Positions 48,789 to 62,119 of a stretch of 64,000 nucleotides of DNA are shown one piece after another. Origin of the DNA: DATKRB01 sp036501425 (GTDB lineage Bacteria > Actinomycetota > Acidimicrobiia > Acidimicrobiales > RAAP-2). The notes under the pieces were generated by a model, which had not been told where the DNA came from, did not search any database, and saw nothing but the letters and a program-made list of their open reading frames with translations. The first letter of the stretch is position 1. Every line of letters starts with the position of its first letter. Location of the stretch: NCBI GenBank assembly GCA_036501425.1, contig DASYAI010000038.1:1-64000 (forward strand), read 5' to 3'. The translations under genes and the position numbers were made by a program.

Positions 48789-50912
48789 TCAGCCGACCAG
48801 CCGCTCGGCGTGGCGCAGCATCAGGCTCGAGTGGGCCGGCACGTTGACCGCCTCGTTGCGCACCTCACGGCTCCACGAGCCCATCCGGGCCGTGTTGAGC
48901 ACCTCTTGCCAGCGGCCCGGCCACTCGAGCCGGGGCAGCACGTAGGAGCGCGACCGCGCCCCGGCGTTGAGGAGCAGCAGCAGGGTGTCGCCCCGGGCCG
49001 CCCGCCCGCGGACGTCGACCTCGTCGGCCGCCCGCCCCACGACCAGCATCCCGATGGTGCGGTTCTCGCGATCGGTCCACTCGGCGTCGGACATCTCCTG
49101 CCCGTCGGGCCGGATCCAGGTGACGTCCTTGGTGTGGGTACCGGACACCACCTTGCCGGAGAAGAAGTCGCGGCGGCGCAGGATGGGATTGCTCTGCATG
49201 ATCGAGATCAGGTCGCGGACGAAGTCGAACAGCTCGAGCTCGGCCGGGTCGAGGTCCCAGTCCAGCCAGCTCATCTCGTTGTCCTGGCAGTACGCGTTGT
49301 TGTTCCCCGACTGGCTCCGCCCGATCTCGTCGCCGCCCAGGACCATGCGCACTCCCTGGGAGAAGAAGAGCGTCGCGAGCAGGTTGCGCTTCATCCGATC
49401 GCGCGTCCGCTGGATGCGCACGTTCTCGGTCGGTCCCTCGGTGCCCCAGTTGCGGCTGAAGTTCTCGTCCGCCCCGTCGCGGCCGTCCTCGCCGTTGGCG
49501 TCGTTGTGCTTGTGCTCGTACGTCACCAGGTCCTCGAGGGTGAAGCCGTCGTGGCAGGTGACGAAGTTCACGCTGGCGTAGGTGCGCCGACCGCTGGGCG
49601 CGTAGATGTCGCTCGACCCGGTCAGGCGCGAGGCGAGCTCGGGGACCTGCCCGGGGTCGCCGCGCCAGAACCGGCGGACGCAGTCACGGAAGGCGCCGTT
49701 CCACTCGGACCAGCCGGGCGGGAACCGGCCCAGCTGGTACCCGTCGGGTCCGACGTCCCACGGCTCGGCGATGAGCTTGACCTTCGAGAGCACCGGGTCC
49801 TGCTGGATGATCTCGAAGAACGCGCTCGGCTGCCCGGCCTCGAAGCCGCGCACGAGCACCGGGGCCAGGTCGAAGCGGAACCCGTCGACGTGCATGTCGG
49901 TGACCCAGTACCGCAGGCTGTCGGTGATCAGGGCCATCGCCCGGGGGTGCAGGATGTTGAGGCTGTTGCCGGTGCCGGTGAAGTCGAGGCAGTACCGGGG
50001 GTCGTCGGGCACCGCCCGGTAGTAGACCGCGTTGTCGATCCCCCGCAGCGACAGGGTGGGCCCCAGGTGGTTCCCCTCGCCGGTGTGGTTGTACACGACA
50101 TCGAGGATCACCTCGATGCCGGCCCGGTGCAGGGTCCGCACCATGGACTTGAACTCGGTCACCTGCTGGCCCAGCCCGGCGGTGGCGTAGCCGACATGGG
50201 GCGCCAGAAAGCCGATCGAGTTGTAGCCCCAGTAGTTGGTGAGGCCCCGCTCGACCAGGTGGCGATCGGCCACGAAGTGGTGCACCGGCATCAGCTCGAG
50301 GGCGGTGACCCCCAGCCCGAGCAGATGGTCGACGATCGGATCGGCACAGAGCCCGAGGTAGGTGCCGCGCAGCGCCTCGGGCACCCCCGGGTGCCGCATC
50401 GTCATGCCCCGGACGTGGGCCTCGTAGATGACCGAGCGGTTCCACGGCGTGTTGGGCGCCCGGTCGTCCCCCCAGGTGAAGGCCGGGTCGACGACCAGGC
50501 ACTTGGGCATGGCCGCCGCCGAGTCCCGGCTGTCGCGGGACAGGTCCGCAGCCGGGTCGCCGATGGTGTAGCCGAACAGCTCGTCGCTCCACCTGATGGT
50601 GCCGCTGAGCGCCTTGGCGTAGGGATCGATGAGCAGCTTGGCCGGGTTGAACCGGTGGCCGCGCTGGGGCTCGTAGGGGCCGTCGACCCGGTAGCCGTAC
50701 AGGGCGCCGGGGCGGACGTCGGGCAGGTACGCGTGCCACACCCGGTCCGTCGCCTGGGGCATGGCGACCCGGTCCGAGGGCTCCCCGTCGGTGGGCTGGG
50801 CGAAGAACCACAGCTCGACCGAGGTGGCGTGCTCGGAGAACAGGGCGAAGTTGACCCCTTCCCCGTCCCAGGTGGCACCCAACGGGTGCGGGCTTCCGGG
50901 CCAGACCCTCAA
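48789..50912 (-). CDS. glgX: Glycogen debranching enzyme GlgX
   Basis: 707 residues from TTG at 50912 (GGAGG 7 nt upstream). CBM48 N-terminal domain (PHPLGATWDGEGVNFALFSE), then a GH13 barrel: ALELMPVHHF, DVVYNHTGEGNH, nucleophile in DGFRFDLAPV, acid in LIAEPWDVGPDGYQLG and VTCHDGFTLEDLV. It hydrolyses alpha-1,6 branches of phosphorylase-trimmed glucan. Fourth gene of the glg operon, 73 bp after glgB. Confidence 0.95.
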   Translation of the reverse strand: MRVWPGSPHPLGATWDGEGVNFALFSEHATSVELWFFAQPTDGEPSDRVAMPQATDRVWHAYLPDVRPGALYGYRVDGPYEPQRGHRFNPAKLLIDPYAKALSGTIRWSDELFGYTIGDPAADLSRDSRDSAAAMPKCLVVDPAFTWGDDRAPNTPWNRSVIYEAHVRGMTMRHPGVPEALRGTYLGLCADPIVDHLLGLGVTALELMPVHHFVADRHLVERGLTNYWGYNSIGFLAPHVGYATAGLGQQVTEFKSMVRTLHRAGIEVILDVVYNHTGEGNHLGPTLSLRGIDNAVYYRAVPDDPRYCLDFTGTGNSLNILHPRAMALITDSLRYWVTDMHVDGFRFDLAPVLVRGFEAGQPSAFFEIIQQDPVLSKVKLIAEPWDVGPDGYQLGRFPPGWSEWNGAFRDCVRRFWRGDPGQVPELASRLTGSSDIYAPSGRRTYASVNFVTCHDGFTLEDLVTYEHKHNDANGEDGRDGADENFSRNWGTEGPTENVRIQRTRDRMKRNLLATLFFSQGVRMVLGGDEIGRSQSGNNNAYCQDNEMSWLDWDLDPAELELFDFVRDLISIMQSNPILRRRDFFSGKVVSGTHTKDVTWIRPDGQEMSDAEWTDRENRTIGMLVVGRAADEVDVRGRAARGDTLLLLLNAGARSRSYVLPRLEWPGRWQEVLNTARMGSWSREVRNEAVNVPAHSSLMLRHAERLVG

Positions 50913-50985
50913 CGGGGCCCCTCCGGGGGGAAGCCGGTGGATCCGGGTCGGCGCCGGCCGCCAGCCGGCCGGTGGCAGTGGCGGA

Positions 50986-52886
50986 TCACGCCGGCGCGAG
51001 GTAGAGGCAGGCGAGAGGAGGCAGCGTCAGGGTGAGGGTCCGGGGCTGGTCCCGCCACGGCACCGGCTGGGCGTCCACCGCCCCCAGGTTCCCCATCCCG
51101 CTGCCCCCGTACTCCGCGGCGTCACTGTTGAGCAGCTCCAGCCACCGCCCCCCTTCGGGCACCCCGACGAGGTGGTTGTGGCGGGGCACCGGGGTGAAAT
51201 TACACACGACGAGCAGCGGGGCTCCGGTGCGGCTGCGCCGCAGGAAGCTCAAGACGCTGATGTCCGAGGCGTCGGGCTGGACCCATTCGAAGCCCGCCGG
51301 GTCGTCGTCGAGCTCGTGCAGGGGCGCCCGGGCCCGGTAGAGCCGGTTGAGGTCGCTCACCAGCCCCAGCACGCCACGATGGGCCGGCTGCTCAAGCAAC
51401 GGCCAGTCCAGGCCGGTGCCGTGATCCCACTCGCGCCGTTGGGCCAGCTCGGCCCCCATGAACAGCAGCTTCTTGCCCGGCAGCCCGTACTGGTAACCGA
51501 GCAGGAGGCGCAGGTTGGCCAGCTGCTGCCAGTCGTCGCCCGGCATCTTGGCCACCAGCGACCGCTTGCCGTGGACCACCTCGTCGTGGCTGAGCGGGAG
51601 CACGTAGTGCTCGCTCGAAGCGTAGACCGCCCGGAAGGTCAGCTGGTCGTGGGCGTAGCGCCGGTGCACCGGATCACGCTCGAGGTAGGCCAGGGTGTCG
51701 TGCATCCAGCCCATGTCCCACTTGAGGCCGAAGCCCAGCCCGCCCCCGTCCGCCGGGCGCGTCACCCCGGGCCAGGCGGTCGACTCCTCGGCGATCACCT
51801 GGACGTCGGGATGGTCGGCGTAGATACCGGTGTTGAGCTGCCGCAGGAACCCGATGGCCTCCACGTTCTCGTTACCGCCGAAGGGGTTGGGCAGCCAGGC
51901 CCCCGGTGGCCGCGAGTAGTCGAGGTAGAGCATGGATGCCACCGCGTCGACCCGCAGCCCGTCGGCGTGGAAGGCGGACAGCCAGTGCTCGGCCGACGAC
52001 GCGAGGAAGCTGCGGACCTCGTGCCGGCCGTAGTTGAAGATGAGGCTGCCCCAGTCCGGGTGCACCCCGAGGCGGGGGTCGGCGTGCTCGTAGAGATGGG
52101 TCCCGTCGAAGCGCGCCAGCCCGAAGGCGTCGTCGGGGAAGTGCGACGGCACCCAGTCGAGGATGACCCCGATGCCGGCCCGGTGCAGCTGGTCGATCAG
52201 CGCCATCAGGTCCTGCGGCGTGCCGTAGCGGCTGGAGGGGGCGAAGAATCCGGTCACCTGGTACCCCCACGACCCGTAGAAGGGGTGCTCCATGACCGGG
52301 AGCAGCTCGACGTGGGTGAAGCCGGTCCGCACCAGGTGATCGACGAGCCTCGGCGCGACCTCGGTGTAGGTCAGGAGGCGCCCGGGGTGGGCTGGGTCGC
52401 GGTACCAGCTGCCCAGGTGCAGCTCGTACACGCTGATCGGCCGGTCCAAGCGGGCCCGGTCGGCCCGGGTGCGCATCCACTCGTCGTCGGTCCACCGGTA
52501 GTCGACGTCCCACAGGACCGAGCCGGTCCGGGGCGGCACCTCGGCCCGGAGGGCATAGGGATCGGCCTTCTCGAGCCTGGCGCCGTCGGCGGTGGTGATC
52601 AAGAACTTGTAGACGTCGCCCCGGGCGGCGTCCCCGGCGACGCCCTCCCAGATGCCCGAGCTGGCCCGGGGCACCAGCCGGTGGGACCCGTGCCGCCAGC
52701 CGTTGAAGTCGCCGATCACTTCCACCGCCCGGGCGTTGGGCGCCCACAGGGCGAAGGTGGCGCCGGCGGCCCCCGGCCCGAGCATGCGCCCTCCCATCTT
52801 GAGGCCGAGGCGCCGGTGCGTGCCCTCGTTGAACCAGAAGACGTCGTCGTCCGACAGGGTGGGCGGGCCCGGCACCGACGGATCGC

Positions 52887-52890
<4 letters not shown>
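50986..52890 (-). CDS. glgB: 1,4-alpha-glucan branching enzyme GlgB
   Basis: 634 residues from GTG at 52890, overlapping the treS/mak stop (GTGA). It has one CBM48 module (GATFALWAPNARAVEVIGDF) and a GH13 barrel with nucleophile Asp in GLRVDAVASMLYLDYSR, acid Glu in VIAEESTAWPGV and PLSHDEVVHGKRSL. It is about 100 residues shorter than the 730-residue form because it lacks the extra N-terminal N1 module. It introduces alpha-1,6 branches into GlgE-made glucan. Confidence 0.96.
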
Positions 52891-56257
<3,367 letters not shown>

Positions 56258-56261
<4 letters not shown>

Positions 56262-58447
56262 CTGGTCTCCCTCTCCGCCCCGCCCGGGGCGGGGCCCTCG
56301 ACGGCGAGCACGTGGGCGGGCACCCCCGCCGGGTCGAGCAGCACGAAGTTGCGCTGCCCCTCCCAGCGGTAGCGGGCATCGGTGAGCAGATCGTGCACCA
56401 TGTAGGCGCCGGCGCCGGCGAGGCCGATCGCCCCGAGATCCAGCTCCACCCATCCGGACTGGGCGTGGAACGGGTCGAGGTTGACCACCGTCACGATCGC
56501 GTCGAGGCGACTGGCCCCGGGCGACCCGGCGACCCGAGCGGCGACGCCATCGGCCCGGCCCTCCGCCCCCTCGCCGGTGACCGGGGCGGTCTTCGAGTAG
56601 GCGATGATCTGGTCGTTGTCGACCCCATGGAAGCGCAGCGTGTCGTTGCGCTGGAGAGCCGGGTGCGACCGGCGCACCTCGTTGAGCCGGGCCATCAACG
56701 GGGCGAGGCTGTCGGGTCGATCGAGGTCCCAGTGACGGATGGCGTACTTCTCCGAGTCGTGGTACTCCTCCGAACCGCTCGATCGCGGGACGTGCTCCTG
56801 CAGCTCGAACGCGGGACCGTAGATGCCGTAGCTGGCCCCGAGGGTCGCCGCGAGCACCAGGCGGGTGATGAAGGCGGGCCGTCCTCCGCTCTGGAGGGGC
56901 TCGGCCAGGATGTCAGGGGTCGCCGGCCACAGGTTGGGCCGCAGGTAGGCGGCGACGTCGGTCCGGGTCAGCTCGCCCAGGTACGTCTGGAGGTCCCACT
57001 TGGTGGTGCGCCAGGCGAAGTAGGTGTACGACTGGGAGAAGCCCACCTTGGCGAGGTGCTCCATCACCCGGGGCCGGGTGAACGCCTCGGACAGGAAGAC
57101 CGTGTCGGGATGCTGGGCCTTGACCGACCCGATGAGCCACTGCCAGAAGCGGAACGGCTTGGTATGGGGGTTGTCCACCCGGAAGGTGCGCACCCCCTGC
57201 TCGATCCAGAACAGCACCACGTCGAGGAGCTCGGTCCACAGGGCCCGCCAGGTCGGCGTCTCGAAGTCGAGCGGGTAGATGTCCTCGTAGCGCTTCGGCG
57301 GGTTTTCGGCGTGGCGGATCGATCCGTCGGGCCGCCGGCGGAACCACTCGGGGTGCTCGCGCACCCAGGGATGATCCGGGGACACCTGGAACGCCAGGTC
57401 GAGCGCGACCTCGATCCCGGCGGCGCCGGCGGCGGCCACCAGCCGGTGCAGCGCATCGAGCCCGCCGAGCTCGGGGTCGACCGCCGTGTGACCCCCGGCG
57501 CCGCTCCCGATCGCCCAGGGGCTTCCGGGCTCCCCGGCGGCGGCCTGCACCGCCCCGTCTCGTCCCTTGCGGTTGGTGGCCCCGATCGGGTGGATCGGCG
57601 GGAGGTATAACACGTCCACCCCCAGCCGGACCAGGTAGTCCAGCCGGTCCCGCACGTCGTCGAGCGTGCCGGCCCGGCCCGGGTCCGGCGACGCGGAGCG
57701 GGGGAAGAGCTCGTACCAGGTGCTGAACCGGGCGCGCTCGGGCTCGACCACCACGATCAACGCCTCGGATTCGGCCGCCGCGCTCACGTCGCGGCTTGCG
57801 GCCGCCAGCCCGATCAACCACGGCGCATCGACGAGCTCGCCGACCGTTCGGGCCTCCCCGAGCGCGACCCGCAGGGGCGACGCGAGAGTCGCTCCGCCCT
57901 CACGGGCGTCTTCGGCCACCTGTCCCAGTGCCTCCGCCGCCCGCCGGAGGGTCTGGCAGTCGCCGTCGGGCAGGCGGCCGGCCCCGGCAGCGAGGAGATC
58001 CACCCCGGCGCGCAGCTCGAGCGCCAGGTCCTGGTCGGCCTCGGCCCGCAGGTGAAGGTCGCGCCGCCAGGTGCCGAACCGGTCCAGGGCGGCGCGTACG
58101 GCGAAGCGGTAGTACCCGAGCTCGGGGACCGCGAACTCGGCAGCCCACCGGTCGTTGACCAGCGGCCGCATCGGCACCGTCGTCCAGTCGGCCTGGCCGC
58201 TGCCCGCGTACAGCAGGTCACAGGCCAGGGCGTCGGCGCCGTCCACGTAGGCGTCGCACTCGACGGCAACCCAGTCGCCACGCGTCGCCTTGGCCGGGTA
58301 GCGCCCGCCGTCCACCTGGGGCCGCACGTCGGAGACCACCGGGCGCACGCGGGCCCAGTGGTCCGTCACTCGAAGCGCGACCGACCGTCGCGAGGCAGGT
58401 TCGGGGTCGGTGTGGGCTCCAACCTCGGTGCTGTGGGGTGGGGACAT
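56258..58447 (-). CDS. glgE: Alpha-1,4-glucan:maltose-1-phosphate maltosyltransferase GlgE
   Basis: 729 residues from ATG at 58447 (GGAGG 6 nt upstream). An N-terminal beta domain and helical insert precede the GH13_3 barrel: LYLPPIHPIGATNRKGRDG, QVSPDHPWVREHPEWF, nucleophile Asp in TFRVDNPHTKPFRFW (about 424), acid Glu in VFLSEAFTRP and EYHDSEKYAIRHWDLD. It extends alpha-1,4-glucan using maltose-1-phosphate. First gene of a six-gene operon; three CACGTC sites at 18-bp spacing lie in its leader/promoter region. Confidence 0.96.
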
Positions 58448-58495
58448 GCCGATCCTCCGGTCCGAACCTACCTGCAGCCTGCCGGTTCGACGTTG

Positions 58496-58537
58496 CACGT
58501 CCCGCCAGTTCTTCACGTCTTAACACCGTGGCACGTC
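58496..58537. promoter_or_regulatory. Three CACGTC sites at 18-bp spacing before glgE
   Basis: CACGTC starts at 58496, 58514 and 58532 (GACGTG in glgE orientation), exactly 18 bp apart, 50-90 bp upstream of the glgE start. An additional ACGT lies at 58490. A regulator that reads direct repeats is inferred. Confidence 0.5.
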
Positions 58538-58601
58538 CGAGGACCGGCCCGGCGCACCGCTGCCGCCGGGGCGCCGCTCGGGCGCCGGCCGCGGAGATCG
58601 C

Positions 58602-59018
58602 TCAGGCCCCGAGGGCGGTCGTGAGATCGCGGACGTGCTCTTGGGTCTGTTCGAGCAGCGGGCGGAGCGCTTCGCCGACGTCGGCCAATCCGAGCTCCGT
58701 CGCCTGGGCGAAGCGGGCGCGGTACCGCTCGAGCTGCTCCTCCTCGAGCACCAGGTCGGCCGCGAGCGCGTCCTTGGCATCCGCGGTGTCCGGCACGGCG
58801 CGGACCGTCGTGGTGGGCTCGCCGCCGAGGAACGCGACTTGCGCCGCGAGCACCTGGGCGTGCCCGAGCTCCTGGGTCAGGTGCCCGACGAGCTCCCCGA
58901 CCGTCGACACGTACTCGGGGCCCGAGATGGTGGCGATGTGGAGGTTGTACTGCACGATCGACTGGTATTCGGTGCTCAGGTCGTCGTTGAGCAGCTGGAC
59001 GAACTCGGTCTTGGTCAT
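58602..59018 (-). CDS. Ferritin-like (bacterioferritin-type) protein
   Basis: 138 residues from ATG at 59018. It is a four-helix bundle with helix-A LLNDDLSTEYQSIVQYNLHI and helix-B GELVGHLTQELGHAQVLAAQ, giving ExxH-type di-iron ligands, and later EEQLERYRARFAQA. It resembles the short ferritin/Dps-like proteins of actinobacteria rather than full bacterioferritin. Iron storage or oxidative protection is likely. It lies upstream of and on the same strand as glgE, 154 bp apart. Confidence 0.8.
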   Translation of the reverse strand: MTKTEFVQLLNDDLSTEYQSIVQYNLHIATISGPEYVSTVGELVGHLTQELGHAQVLAAQVAFLGGEPTTTVRAVPDTADAKDALAADLVLEEEQLERYRARFAQATELGLADVGEALRPLLEQTQEHVRDLTTALGA

Positions 59019-59206
59019 CGCTGGCCGCCATACCCGGGCCGCTGTCCTCAAAACGCCGATTGCCGACGCCCGGCGGGGCCGCCCTTCAGAGGCGCCGGGG
59101 GCCACCGGGGGACTGCCGGACTCCGTCGGAGCTGCTCAGAGTGGGGCGGCGATGTTTCGGGAGGCGTCGGGGTGGGCACCGGTGAAGGAACAGGAGGTGC
59201 AGGGGT

Positions 59207-59794
59207 ATGACCGTGACGACCAACTATCGAGGCGGATATCTGGGCACGGGCCGGGCGTCCATGCCGGTGCGGCTCGGCCGAGTGGGGCTGGGCGGCGTCG
59301 GCCTGCTGATGGTCGTGGTCGGCGCGTGGGGTGGCATCGTCCCGTTCCTCGGGCCCGCCATCGGCTTCAGCGGCGACGGCAGCGGCTCGTGGAACCTCGA
59401 CGCCAGCCACGCCGCCGTCGGCCTGGCCCCCGGCGCGGTGGCGGTGGTGATCGGTCTGCTGCTCGTGGCCGAGGCGCCACGGGTGATCGTCGGCCGGGGT
59501 CGCGGCAGCTTGACCATGGCCGGGCTGCTGGCTGTGGCCTGCGGCGCCTGGTTCGTGGTCGGGCCGCTGGCCTGGCCCGTCCTGCAGGCCAGCCGGCCCT
59601 ACTTCGTCGGTGCGGGTGCGCTACGCGAGCTGGCCTACCAGGTCGGCTATGCGCTCGGACCCGGGGGGATCGTGATCGCCTGCGGGGCCTTCGCCGTCGG
59701 GTGGGCCTCAAGGCATCGGGAGGTGGGTCTCGCCGGAGGGTCGGCGCCCGAGCCCGCGGTACCGGTCGCACCCGCCCAGCCGGTGGCCGAATAG
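59207..59794 (+). CDS. Four-helix integral membrane protein, unknown function
   Basis: 195 residues (AGGAGG about 15 nt upstream of the ATG, so another start is possible but none is better). Hydrophobic segments at about 28-50, 72-92, 104-126 and 147-166, with a conserved-looking LDASHAAVGLAPGAVAVVIG between the first two. The C-terminal 25 residues are Pro/Ala-rich and soluble. No family name recalled with confidence. Divergent from the ferritin-like gene. Confidence 0.75.
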   Translation: MTVTTNYRGGYLGTGRASMPVRLGRVGLGGVGLLMVVVGAWGGIVPFLGPAIGFSGDGSGSWNLDASHAAVGLAPGAVAVVIGLLLVAEAPRVIVGRGRGSLTMAGLLAVACGAWFVVGPLAWPVLQASRPYFVGAGALRELAYQVGYALGPGGIVIACGAFAVGWASRHREVGLAGGSAPEPAVPVAPAQPVAE

Positions 59795-59959
59795 TCTGAC
59801 CCTTCGCCAACCGGAACTCGGCCCGGCTCGGCCGGCGCCGGAGGGTCGCCTGGCGCACCGGAGGCGGTCTGTGCGCCGGCCGGGGTAGCACGGGCGCGCC
59901 ATTCGGTGAGGCTGCGAGAAGGCGACGGACCGAACGGCCGGCAGGCGGAGGTGGACGAG

Positions 59960-60472
59960 ATGCGCAGGGCCCGGATGGTCGGCGTGGGGCCCAACCGAAT
60001 GGCGGAGAGAGGCGGCGTGGGGCCCAGGCCGATGGCGGGGCGAGCCGTTTCGGCAGCGTTGCTGAGTCTGTGCCTCTGGGCCCTGGTCGCCTCCCAGGCG
60101 CTGCCGGCGGCAGCGGCAGCGAAGCCCCAGCTCCACGCTGTTCCGGCCACCGGCCTGCATCGGGGCAGTGTCGTGGAGGTCAGCGGTTCGGGCTTCCGGC
60201 CACGGGACCAGGTCTTTTTGGTCGAGTGCCTGGCGTCGGCCACCGGCCAGGGTCAGTGCGACATCTCGACCGCCACCCCGGCCACCATCTCGGCCAAAGG
60301 GGTGCTGCCCCGAACGCGCTTCAAGGTGGTGACCGGCAAGGTGGGGAGCGGCACCTGCGGCACCACCACGGCGAACCGGGGGCGCTGCGTCATCAACGCC
60401 GGGAACGCCAAAGGTGGCGACACCGCCACCGTGGCGATCACCTTCGCCGCCCCGCATCGGGCGACCAAGTGA
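59960..60472 (+). CDS. Secreted neocarzinostatin-family (chromophore-binding Ig-fold) protein
   Basis: 170 residues from ATG at 59960, chosen for GGAGG 8 nt upstream; starts at 59999 or 60032 would give a shorter signal. Signal sequence AVSAALLSLCLWALVASQAL ends in AAAAA. The mature domain of about 110 residues has VVEVSGSGFRPRDQVFLVEC, GQCDIS, GTCGTTTANRGRCVINAGN and GDTATVAITFA, including the two disulfide pairs of neocarzinostatin-like apoproteins. In Streptomyces these bind enediyne chromophores; no enediyne genes are visible here, so the ligand and role are unknown. Confidence 0.82.
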   Translation: MRRARMVGVGPNRMAERGGVGPRPMAGRAVSAALLSLCLWALVASQALPAAAAAKPQLHAVPATGLHRGSVVEVSGSGFRPRDQVFLVECLASATGQGQCDISTATPATISAKGVLPRTRFKVVTGKVGSGTCGTTTANRGRCVINAGNAKGGDTATVAITFAAPHRATK

Positions 60473-60556
60473 TCAGCGGCGTCCGCGCCGTGGTCCCGGG
60501 GCGGTCCCTGTCATGCGCGCCGATCGGCCGGGGCCCCTCCGGGGCTCGAGGGGACC

Positions 60557-61000
60557 TCAGGCGCCGGCGCCCGCCGGCCCGGGGTCGCCGGCGGGACGAC
60601 TGGCCTGCTCGTCTCGCCCGTCCCGCTGCCCGGAACCCGGGGTGAAAGCACCCGACGGGCGCGGCGCGCCGACGATGAGTCGGGCGTCACGCAGCGCCTG
60701 GGAGTGATCGCGGCAGCTGTAGACGTACCAGCCCCGGCCGTTCCCGTCGGTGTAACAGCCCTCCATCGTGACCCGGACCGGGCAGGGTGTGGTGTGACCG
60801 CTTCCGTCGAGCCGGAGGATCATGCAGAAGCACCGGCGGGGCAGCAGCGCAAACGGGTCGACTGAACCCCGGTCGGCCGGAGAGCGGGTCGACCACGCGG
60901 CGACCGACCCGACTCGGGCCCCAGCGCGCTCCCCCAGCCGGCGGAACGCTTCGGAACTGGGCCGACCCATGTTGGCCGGCCCCTGACCCGCTCGCTCCAT
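60557..61000 (-). CDS. Cysteine-containing hypothetical protein
   Basis: 147 residues from ATG at 61000 (AGGAGG 7 nt upstream). The core has CFCMILRLDGSG, TTPCPVRVTMEGCYTD and WYVYSCRDHSQAL; five cysteines and a histidine could form a zinc site. The C-terminal 35 residues are Gly/Pro/Asp-rich. No known family. It ends convergent with the neocarzinostatin-like gene. Confidence 0.6.
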   Translation of the reverse strand: MERAGQGPANMGRPSSEAFRRLGERAGARVGSVAAWSTRSPADRGSVDPFALLPRRCFCMILRLDGSGHTTPCPVRVTMEGCYTDGNGRGWYVYSCRDHSQALRDARLIVGAPRPSGAFTPGSGQRDGRDEQASRPAGDPGPAGAGA

Positions 61001-61092
61001 GACCCTTCCTCCTCGAACCTCGCCCATCACCAGCGTGGCGGACGCGGCCTGTGCGTAGAAAGGGGCGAATCCTGGGGATATCGGGCAGCGCC

Positions 61093-61401
61093 CTACGACG
61101 CGGCGCGCCGACGGGCCGAGCGGGCAGTGGCCTTCGCCGCCCCCGTGGTCTCGTGGATGGCCGCCTTGGCGCCCTGACCCGCCGTGCCGAGCGCCCCTTC
61201 GGCGGCGTCGATCGCCGTGCCAGCGGCGTCCTTGACCTTGTCGACGATGGACCCCGCGCCGTCGGCGACCGTGCCGGTGACGCTGGACACCGACACGTGC
61301 GGCGAACGGGCCCGCGAGGCCGCGGCGCGCAGCCGGCCCCGGAACCGCCAGCCGATCGCGCTGACAACCAGCGCGATCGCGATGGAGATGATGCGCTTCA
61401 T
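61093..61401 (-). CDS. Small membrane-anchored Ala-rich helical protein
   Basis: 102 residues from ATG at 61401 (GGAGG upstream). One N-terminal membrane segment (IISIAIALVVSAIGW) is followed by a long amphipathic Ala/Gly/Thr/Lys helix with repeating DKVKDAAGTAIDAAEGALG-type units, reminiscent of stress-related YtxH/LEA-like proteins. Probably envelope-associated; function unknown. Confidence 0.65.
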   Translation of the reverse strand: MKRIISIAIALVVSAIGWRFRGRLRAAASRARSPHVSVSSVTGTVADGAGSIVDKVKDAAGTAIDAAEGALGTAGQGAKAAIHETTGAAKATARSARRRAAS

Positions 61402-61488
61402 CGGTCGCCTCCTCGGACCTCGGGCTCCACGCCTGATACCCGGCGAGGCCGGCCCTCACACGCCCGGGCCGCCGGCGCCGCGGGGGAA

Positions 61489-61866
61489 TCAGGCACTCGG
61501 CCTCCGCCGGCGGCGCGGCGGGGCCACCAGCGCGAGCAGCTGACCGATCTGGGGATCAGCCAGCTGGTAGCGCACCACCCTGCCGTCGCGGCGGGCCACC
61601 ACCGTGCCCGCTGCCCGGAGGAGGCGCAGCGCCTGGGAGACGGTGGTGTCGTTCATGTCCGCCGCGGTCGCGAGGTCGGTGACGCTGATCGGCCCGGCGG
61701 AAGCGATGCAGAGCAGCAGGGTGAGCCGGCTGGGATCCCCCACCACGGCGAACCGTTCGGCCCACATCGCCAGGTCACCGGCCCCTCGCACGGCACCGAT
61801 CGCCTCACACACGCGCTCCTCGTCGAGTATCCGACGATGTCGGCGTTCGGGGGGGACCAGGTGCAT
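61489..61866 (-). CDS. ArsR/SmtB-family regulator
   Basis: 125 residues from ATG at 61866. Winged helix: AERFAVVGDPSRLTLLLCIA, DLATAADMNDTTVSQALRLL and wing VVARRDGRVVRYQLAD. The N-terminal 20 residues (HLVPPERRHRR) and C-terminal Arg-rich tail flank it. A single Cys sits in the alpha-2/3 region and His residues at the N-terminus, so metal sensing is possible but the site class is unclear. Divergent from a DHA2 exporter across 253 bp, which it likely controls. Confidence 0.9.
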   Translation of the reverse strand: MHLVPPERRHRRILDEERVCEAIGAVRGAGDLAMWAERFAVVGDPSRLTLLLCIASAGPISVTDLATAADMNDTTVSQALRLLRAAGTVVARRDGRVVRYQLADPQIGQLLALVAPPRRRRRPSA

Positions 61867-62119
61867 CCGACGATCCTGCCACAGTCGCCGACACCTGCCT
61901 ACCTGTGCAGATTTGATCATCCGGGGCGCCTGTCGGCGCGGGCCACCGGGGGATCCCCACGGTGGACCGCCGGTGGTCGGGGTCCCGGAGGCGAGCCTGG
62001 CCACCAGGGCGGTGCCCGACGGGCTAGCTTCGCCGGCGCGACCCGCCACCGGCGCCGCTCCGCAGGGAGCTGTTCGACCGCCGGCGACGGGTCGGCCCAA
62101 CGACGAGGAGAGATCGGCA

